This document shows positions 41,540 through 46,606 of a stretch of DNA of 46,606 bases, piece after piece. The stretch lies in contig JAGNWT010000025.1 in the NCBI GenBank assembly GCA_017985935.1, positions 1-46,606 on the forward strand. The letters run 5' to 3'. Each line of letters begins with the position of its first letter. Positions within the stretch are counted from its first letter, which is position 1. This DNA comes from Anaerolineales bacterium (GTDB lineage: Bacteria; Chloroflexota; Anaerolineae; Anaerolineales; Villigracilaceae). The notes beneath the pieces were generated by a model that searched no databases, was not told the DNA's origin, and worked only from the letters and a program-made list of their open reading frames with translations. The translations under genes and the position numbers were made by a program.

Positions 41540-42325
41540 TTATATTGCCGTGCCGATCAAATACAAGGCTGGGTAGAAGAATATCCAAACCAGGTCAACG
41601 AAGTGCCAGTACACAGCAGCCGCTTCAACACCCCAGTGCTTCTCCTGAGAGTAGACACCTTTACGGGCGTTGTTCCACACCACGGCAAGGAAGATCAAGC
41701 CAGTGAAAACGTGGAAGGCGTGCATGCCTGTCATCATGTAAAACACCGCGCCCACTGGACCGTCCGTGGGGTTGCCGAAGCTGGCGACCAACTTTTCGGC
41801 AGCTGCAAGACGCCATTCCACGAACACAACACCGATCAAGAAGCCCAAACCCAGCACAAAGGTGATCAGGGTGTTGGTCATAAATCCCTTGCGGTCTCCG
41901 TGCTTCATGGCGGTTTCGCCGCGATTCATAAAGAAGGAAGAGATCAGCAGAACAGCCGTTACGATCAAACCGAGAGTTTGATTCAGATGCGGGCGGGTCA
42001 TGCCGAGCAGGTTGATACGGGTCACCAGCAAACCGGCGAACACAAATGCATCTGAAAGCAGGAAGAGCCACAACCCAATGCGGTCGCTTCCCATACGATA
42101 CTCATACGAATGCGGGTCGAGATTGCTGTCGTCCTTGTTAAGCTGGTACACATGCATGTAGTAATACATCACCAGCGCTGCCTTGACGATCGCCACAACC
42201 ACCAGAAGCGGAACAGCATTGAACGAAATGGCGATAAAGAATTCAAGCGCGGTCAGAACTGCAAGATAGACAAAAATCACAACGCCCTGACCAAGAGCGG
42301 AGGATTTATCCTGTGAATGAGACAT
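41540..42325 (-). CDS. Fused cytochrome c oxidase subunit IV / subunit III
   Basis: 261 residues. The first 75 resemble the small CtaF/subunit IV protein (VYLAVLTALEFFIAISF, then VKAALVMYYYMHVYQL). From about 80 the chain is subunit III: RIGLWLFLLSDAFVFAGLL, then GMHAFHVFTGLIFLAVVW and VYWHFVDLVWIFFYPALYLI. In most bacteria these are separate ctaE and ctaF genes, with subunit IV after III; here IV precedes III in one chain. GAGGAG before the ATG. Part of the ctaC-ctaD operon. Confidence 0.92.
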   Translation of the reverse strand: MSHSQDKSSALGQGVVIFVYLAVLTALEFFIAISFNAVPLLVVVAIVKAALVMYYYMHVYQLNKDDSNLDPHSYEYRMGSDRIGLWLFLLSDAFVFAGLLVTRINLLGMTRPHLNQTLGLIVTAVLLISSFFMNRGETAMKHGDRKGFMTNTLITFVLGLGFLIGVVFVEWRLAAAEKLVASFGNPTDGPVGAVFYMMTGMHAFHVFTGLIFLAVVWNNARKGVYSQEKHWGVEAAAVYWHFVDLVWIFFYPALYLIGTAI

Positions 42326-42342
42326 TGATTTTCTCCTCGCCT

Positions 42343-44238
42343 TTATTTGTGGGCGCCTTTGGCAGGCTCAACGAATTTAACGAACTGCGAATCTTTCAAA
42401 CCGTAATCATACGGCTCGCCAACAACTTCGAACGGCGTTTCGTAATTATGAGCGGGCATGGGCGAAGGAACCAGCCACTCGGGGGAGCGGGAATTCCAAA
42501 GATTGCCTTCAGCCTTTTCGCCGTTCTTGATGCTGTTGAAGAAGTTGTAGATGAAGATCACAACAGACAGACCGATGAGGAAGCCGGCGATGGTCATGAC
42601 CAGGTGGTAGGTATCGATACCAAGACCTGGATCATAATCGGCGATACGGCGGCGCATACCGATCAAACCAACGCGCATCATGGCGAGGGTCAGAACGAGG
42701 AAGGACGGGGTCATCAGCCAGAAATGCAGTTTGCCAAGGGTTTCGTTCATGCGGCGACCGGTCGCTTTGGGGAACCAATAATACAACGCCGCAAAGAATG
42801 GAAATACGAATCCACCAAAGATGGTGTCGTGGAAGTGGCCCACGATAAAGTAAGTATCATGCAAATGCAGGTCGGTCGAGACCGTGGCGTTCGGAGGTCC
42901 AGAGAGACCGCCCATTAGGAATACCACAATGGCGCCAAGAACAAAGAGCATGGGAGTGGGCGTGGTGATCTTTCCATTCCAGATCGTCGCAACCCACGAG
43001 AAGAATTTCACACCGGTCGGGATAGCAACAAGCAAAGTGCTGTACATGAACGGCACACGCAGGTATTCGTTCATGCCGGATGTGAACATGTGATGCGCCC
43101 AAACGACAAAGCCCACCAATGCAATACCTAGTGAAGACATGGCGATCCAACGATAGCCGAACAACGGCTTGCGAACGAAAACAGGGAGCAATTCTGAAAC
43201 AACACCCAAACCGGGAAGAATGAACACGTACACAGCCGGATGAGAGTAGAACCAGAAAAGGTGTTGGAAAAGAACGGGATTTCCGCCCTTATCGGGATCG
43301 AAGAAGCCCATTCCAAACAGACGTTGGAACATCACCAATTGGAAGGAAAGACCGATCAACTGGGTGGCGGTCAGGGAAATAATGGAAGTGGCAACCGCTG
43401 CCCAAACAAGAATGGGCATGCGCCAGGCAGACATCCCCTTGGCACGCATGCGAAGCACGGTCACAATGTTATTGAGCGCGCCCAAAATTGAAGACCATCC
43501 AGCCACAAATACGCCGAGGAAGAACATTTGCATGCCAAGCGGCGAATGGGCAGAAAGCGGAGGATAACCCGTCCAACCGGTGTCCACGCCGCCGAGGATA
43601 AGGCTCAAAACCAAAAGGACGGCAGCCGGAGGTGCGATCCAATAGGCAAAAGCGTTCATACGGGGGAACGCCATATCCTGTGCGCCGATCAACAACGGCA
43701 CAACATAGTTGATGAAGCCGGCAGTACCCAACAGAATGGATACGATCATCACCATGCCATGCAGGGACATGAGAGAGTTATAAAGCTGCAAGCCGTTCTG
43801 CTCAAAGAGCTTGAACTCTTGAGTGAGGAATTGCAAGCCTGATGCAGCCAACTCGGCACGGAAGATCAAAGCGAAAAGCCCACCCAACGAGATCAAGACC
43901 AGAGCGGTCATGGTGTATTGGATGCCGATCACTTTGTGGTCCATCGAAACGTTGACGAACTTTTCCCAGCCGGCATAATGATCTTCATGATGTTCGGGAG
44001 TGTCGATACCTCGAGCCCACTTGATCCAGTCCGAGGTCACGCCGCTGCCGACCAAAAAGCTGATCACACCGACAAAGGCACCAAAGACCCAAGCCGGTTC
44101 AGTAAAGAAGAAGGGTTGAACGATGGTGCTCAAGCCCATAATGGCACGAATGCCGGTTACAAGTCCCGCCCCGACCAGCAAACCTACCGCCTGCCAGAAC
44201 AGGCCGCGCGCAAGTGCTGATTTTACAAATTTTTTCAT
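42343..44238 (-). CDS. ctaD: Cytochrome c oxidase subunit I (A2-type)
   Basis: Proton-pumping heme-copper oxidase core reducing O2 to water. 631 residues, 12+ helices. Ligands: His160 (heme a, SLHGMVM), His333 (CuB) with cross-link Tyr337 in YSHPAVY, His382/383 (CuB, WAHHMFTSGM), His468 and His470 (HFHDTIFGG, hemes a3 and a). The Glu of HPEVY is replaced by Ala and preceded by Tyr-Ser, the mark of the A2 subfamily (as in Thermus caa3). An extra N-terminal extension of about 90 residues includes two helices. Start at 44238 chosen because GGAGGAG lies just before it; a GTG at 44253 would overlap that site. Confidence 0.97.
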   Translation of the reverse strand: MKKFVKSALARGLFWQAVGLLVGAGLVTGIRAIMGLSTIVQPFFFTEPAWVFGAFVGVISFLVGSGVTSDWIKWARGIDTPEHHEDHYAGWEKFVNVSMDHKVIGIQYTMTALVLISLGGLFALIFRAELAASGLQFLTQEFKLFEQNGLQLYNSLMSLHGMVMIVSILLGTAGFINYVVPLLIGAQDMAFPRMNAFAYWIAPPAAVLLVLSLILGGVDTGWTGYPPLSAHSPLGMQMFFLGVFVAGWSSILGALNNIVTVLRMRAKGMSAWRMPILVWAAVATSIISLTATQLIGLSFQLVMFQRLFGMGFFDPDKGGNPVLFQHLFWFYSHPAVYVFILPGLGVVSELLPVFVRKPLFGYRWIAMSSLGIALVGFVVWAHHMFTSGMNEYLRVPFMYSTLLVAIPTGVKFFSWVATIWNGKITTPTPMLFVLGAIVVFLMGGLSGPPNATVSTDLHLHDTYFIVGHFHDTIFGGFVFPFFAALYYWFPKATGRRMNETLGKLHFWLMTPSFLVLTLAMMRVGLIGMRRRIADYDPGLGIDTYHLVMTIAGFLIGLSVVIFIYNFFNSIKNGEKAEGNLWNSRSPEWLVPSPMPAHNYETPFEVVGEPYDYGLKDSQFVKFVEPAKGAHK

Positions 44239-44257
44239 ATTCGGCTCCTCCACCGTT

Positions 44258-45259
44258 TTATTTCAAAGACGCGATAAACGCAGTGATGTTTGCGATCTCT
44301 TCGTCAGACAACTCGTAGGGAGGCATGATCGTGGGCGAATATCCCTTGACTTCCTTCGCCTTCGGATCAAGGATCGATTCCTTGATGAAAGCTTCATCCG
44401 CCGTCACGACCGAACCGTCTGCAAGTTCAACCTGTGAACCGAACAATCCAAACCAGGTCGGAGCGCTTGGGAGCGGCGAGCTGGTGATCGAGTGACATCC
44501 CGTACAGCCATTGGCTGTAGCCAGTTGCTTGCCCAAACCTTCGGGGGTTTGGATCGCAGCCAAAGCCTGTTGTTCAGCCGCCCATGCGTCAAAGGTGACG
44601 ACTTCGTCAACGATGACCAATGCTTCCATATAGGAGTGATTCGCACCGCACAATTCTGCGCAACGCACTTTATACTCCCCTACCAAATAAGGAGTGATGC
44701 GATATTCGGTCACGCGCCCGGGAACAATATCCTGCTTCACACGAAATTCAGGAACCCAAAACGAATGGATCACATCCTCTGATTTCATCTTCAGCAGAAC
44801 CTGTCTGTTGTAAGGCAGGTGCAGTTTGTCGCTGACAACACCGTATTCAGGATATTCAAATGACCATGAGAACTGGCGAGCCGTCACATTGATGATCATC
44901 GCATTGGGGTCTACCTTGCGGGTCTCTCCTAATGAGAAGGCGCCCATATAAGCAAAAGCGACCACGATGATGAGGGGGAAGACCGTCCAAGCAACTTCAA
45001 GGTTGGTATGCCCTTCGATATGTTCGGCGTCGGTGTTATCTCCCGCCTTCTTGCGAAAAACTGCAAGGCTATACACCATGGGAACCATGATGAGGGAGAA
45101 AAAAAAGGAAATGGCAAGTAGTTGCCAATTCCACATCCAGTCAATGGGGATCGCCTGAGCGCTTGCCTGCACAGGCATCAACCCAATGTTATTGAGTCCC
45201 ATGTATGTGAGAACGGTCAATAGTAATACCAACAGCCCCACTATCGTAAAGTGTCGCAT
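44258..45259 (-). CDS. ctaC: Cytochrome c oxidase subunit II with C-terminal cytochrome c (caa3-type)
   Basis: 333 residues. An N-terminal signal-like helix (about 4-25), two subunit II helices (45-66 and 88-108), then the CuA domain with His165, Cys200, Glu202, Cys204, His208 and Met211 (CAELCGANHSYM). The C-terminal 90 residues form a class I cytochrome c: CTGCH (252-256) and axial Met312 in IMPPY. It accepts electrons directly at its own heme. Start at 45259 is set by AGGAGAGAG before it; an upstream in-frame start at 45322 is in the leader region. Confidence 0.96.
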   Translation of the reverse strand: MRHFTIVGLLVLLLTVLTYMGLNNIGLMPVQASAQAIPIDWMWNWQLLAISFFFSLIMVPMVYSLAVFRKKAGDNTDAEHIEGHTNLEVAWTVFPLIIVVAFAYMGAFSLGETRKVDPNAMIINVTARQFSWSFEYPEYGVVSDKLHLPYNRQVLLKMKSEDVIHSFWVPEFRVKQDIVPGRVTEYRITPYLVGEYKVRCAELCGANHSYMEALVIVDEVVTFDAWAAEQQALAAIQTPEGLGKQLATANGCTGCHSITSSPLPSAPTWFGLFGSQVELADGSVVTADEAFIKESILDPKAKEVKGYSPTIMPPYELSDEEIANITAFIASLK

Positions 45260-45312
45260 ACTCTCTCCTTTTAAGTTGAACTTCTTCTTGCCCATCCCAA
45301 AGAAACGGACGC

Positions 45313-45341
45313 ATTCTACCAAACATCATTCGATTTGTCAG
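45313..45341 (-). promoter_or_regulatory. Promoter of the caa3 oxidase operon
   Basis: Minus strand CTGACA (45341-45336), 17-nt spacer, TAGAAT (45318-45313). Leader of about 47 nt with the AGGAGAGAG site. Confidence 0.75.
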
Positions 45342-45608
45342 TATTTTTCGATGGGCTTGCACAATTCTGCACTTGCGATAAAACACACCAAACCGATAAA
45401 AGATGCCATATTCCAACTTTGGGCTGTGATCAAAAAAATTTGCGAATGATGCGAGCGCAGCTTGGTCCAAATAATTAGCAACAAGATTCTTTTTCGAGGT
45501 ATTTCGTAATAATCTCCTCGTTTTCAAGGCTGGATTTTTTGCTAATGCAAATCTTGATGCAAACTACGGTGTTCAAGAGTACGCAGGAATGGAAGCAATA
45601 ATATATTA

Positions 45609-45657
45609 GGGATTAATCCCGAAACTAAAAAACCATTCTAATTTAATCCTTATAAGG
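45609..45657. promoter_or_regulatory. Two perfect palindromes, possible operators
   Basis: GGGATTAATCCC (45609-45620) and CCTTATAAGG (45648-45657), 27 nt apart, in the divergent region. They could bind dimeric regulators. No further evidence. Confidence 0.35.
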
Positions 45658-45819
45658 TAGTAATTCTCATACATCGAATTCAATCATTTGCTAAAATCGC
45701 AGGAAGTTAAAGTATCTTGGGAATAAATACCCTCTTTGTGGTCTTTGTGATAAAAGAGGATCATTCTTTATTTTCATCCGTCGTGCAAACGACACAACAC
45801 TTTATATAGGAGCAGGAGA

Positions 45820-46606
45820 ATGCACAGAAAAAGCCCAAGAAAGAGTCTCGCGATCGTTGTACTCGGGTTGATGGTTGTTATGGGCGTCGTGTTGGCAGGG
45901 TGCGCCGGAAGCCCAACGCTGCCGCCATTTGGCACCCCATTGCCCACTCAAACCCAGGTACCGCCGCCCGAAACAGGGGGGCAACAACCCTTCGACTCGG
46001 AAGTATTAACTTCCACCATTCCCGGTGATGCTGCGAAAGCGGTAGATCTGATCGGAGCATGGGTTGAGGCAGGTGTCCCGGAAACCGATCCTTTTGAATA
46101 CACAGGTTTTGACGGCGGAACCTATAAGGGTAACTTTGAAGAGGATATCCTTCCGCTCTTCACGCAAAATGGGGTTTGGCATGAAGGAACCCAGGCATGC
46201 TCTGGCTGCCATTTCGGCAACACCGAAAACTCCTATCATGAGATGAACTTGACTACCTACGAAGGAATTCTCACCGGCGCAGATTCTCTCTCTGCTCCTC
46301 CCGGAGTTTCCATTCTCGGCGCCAGCGCTGTCGGTGAGACCGATTTCGATTGGGATCATTCCAAATTGCGCGGTCGCCTTCGCAACAATCGCATGCCCCC
46401 CGGCTGGATCTTTGACCTGACAGAAACCAATCGTGACGGTCTGTGCGTCGAAGTCAGCACGGATACCGGCGTGACCATCCTCACCAATCAATATGGATGC
46501 GATCTCAACGGCGTGGGTTTGGTAGCTGCCTGGGTCGAAGCTGGCGCTCCCGAAACCGACCCCTTCACCTACGGGGAAGCCGAACTCACCTTCGAACGGG
46601 ATGTCC
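45820..46606 (+). CDS. Lipoprotein c-type cytochrome with internal repeat, partial (runs off right edge)
   Basis: At least 262 residues. Signal peptide with lipobox VLAGC (Cys28), Pro/Thr-rich linker (30-58), then a heme-binding ACSGCHFGN (Cys127, Cys130, His131) inside a domain that includes LRGRLRNNRMPPGW, where the Met could be the sixth heme ligand. The string AWVEAGVPETDPFEY (from 46054) recurs as AWVEAGAPETDPFTY (from 46525), 157 codons later, so a second domain of the same kind begins at the edge. It is likely an outer-face electron carrier to a terminal oxidase or reductase. AGGAG before the ATG. There is no stop codon within the window. Confidence 0.85.
   Translation, partial: MHRKSPRKSLAIVVLGLMVVMGVVLAGCAGSPTLPPFGTPLPTQTQVPPPETGGQQPFDSEVLTSTIPGDAAKAVDLIGAWVEAGVPETDPFEYTGFDGGTYKGNFEEDILPLFTQNGVWHEGTQACSGCHFGNTENSYHEMNLTTYEGILTGADSLSAPPGVSILGASAVGETDFDWDHSKLRGRLRNNRMPPGWIFDLTETNRDGLCVEVSTDTGVTILTNQYGCDLNGVGLVAAWVEAGAPETDPFTYGEAELTFERDV

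Larger units (their letters stand above)
45260..45819. other. 560-nt divergent intergenic region
   Basis: Between ctaC (minus) and the cytochrome c lipoprotein (plus). It holds the ctaC promoter, an A+T-rich middle without convincing codons, palindromes at 45609 and 45648, and an AGGAGCAGGAGA ribosome site just before 45820. No RNA gene was recognised. Confidence 0.6.

Noticed and set aside
45189..45527. Minus-strand 112-codon ORF
   Set aside because: Crosses the ctaC promoter, ribosome site and start; no motif, no start signals.

Overview
The window (46,606 bp, roughly half G+C) reads as chromosomal DNA of a bacterium with an aerobic caa3-type respiratory chain, many lipoproteins and a glycerol-oxidising pathway. 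The gene repertoire (gene-fused cytochrome oxidase subunits, a half-CtaA/CtaB fusion, a GldG/DUF4340 ABC system, pairs of polytopic glycosyltransferase-like proteins) suggests a Chloroflexota member, most likely of class Anaerolineae. That assignment is inference from gene content; no rRNA gene is present. I see no tRNA, rRNA, CRISPR array or insertion sequence.

Layout. Bases 1-3,500: a tyrosine recombinase running off the left edge, then a TIR / NB-ARC / TPR STAND protein whose first codons are made of heptamer repeats. Bases 3,500-10,300 (minus strand): a glycerol island with glycerol kinase, an unusual 793-residue fusion of a GlpA-type FAD dehydrogenase, a BFD [2Fe-2S] domain and a second flavoprotein, a cysteine-rich two-cluster ferredoxin, and a separately terminated amino-acid permease. 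Bases 10,500-15,700: single or paired genes, namely a radical SAM/HhH protein, a SET-domain protein, a conserved hypothetical, DUF2132, an EmrE-type transporter, a zinc-ribbon SpoU RNA methylase and an SGNH lipoprotein. Bases 15,670-25,850: a large FAD/Fe-S dehydrogenase, gpmA, mutS, a membrane glycosyltransferase-like protein, an aldo/keto reductase, a small lipoprotein and AlaX.

Bases 26,000-31,400: a four-gene Gld-like ABC exporter operon followed by a primary-type sigma factor. Bases 31,400-38,320: an envelope or glycan-assembly block of four polytopic membrane proteins, a GT2 glycosyltransferase and a SAM methyltransferase, several joined by ATGA overlaps. One membrane protein here is a clear paralogue of the one at 22,026. 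Bases 38,340-45,260 (minus strand): the respiratory locus ctaC (CuA plus heme c), ctaD (A2-type), a fused subunit IV/III, a terminator, then SCO1, a membrane-anchored cupredoxin-like protein, SURF1 and a half-CtaA/CtaB fusion. Beyond it, divergently, a lipoprotein c-type cytochrome runs off the right edge.

Two patterns stand out. First, six genes have a TANAAT -10 box exactly 6 nt before their ATG and two more have it 7 nt before, without a Shine-Dalgarno sequence, which suggests leaderless mRNAs. Other genes, especially inside operons, use clear AGGAG sites. Second, domain fusions recur among redox proteins (glycerol-3-phosphate dehydrogenase, oxidase IV/III, CtaA/CtaB). No wholly new system can be proven from sequence alone. 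The best candidates for new biology are the glycerol-oxidising fusion with its ferredoxin, the cupredoxin-like assembly protein, and the STAND gene beside the recombinase.
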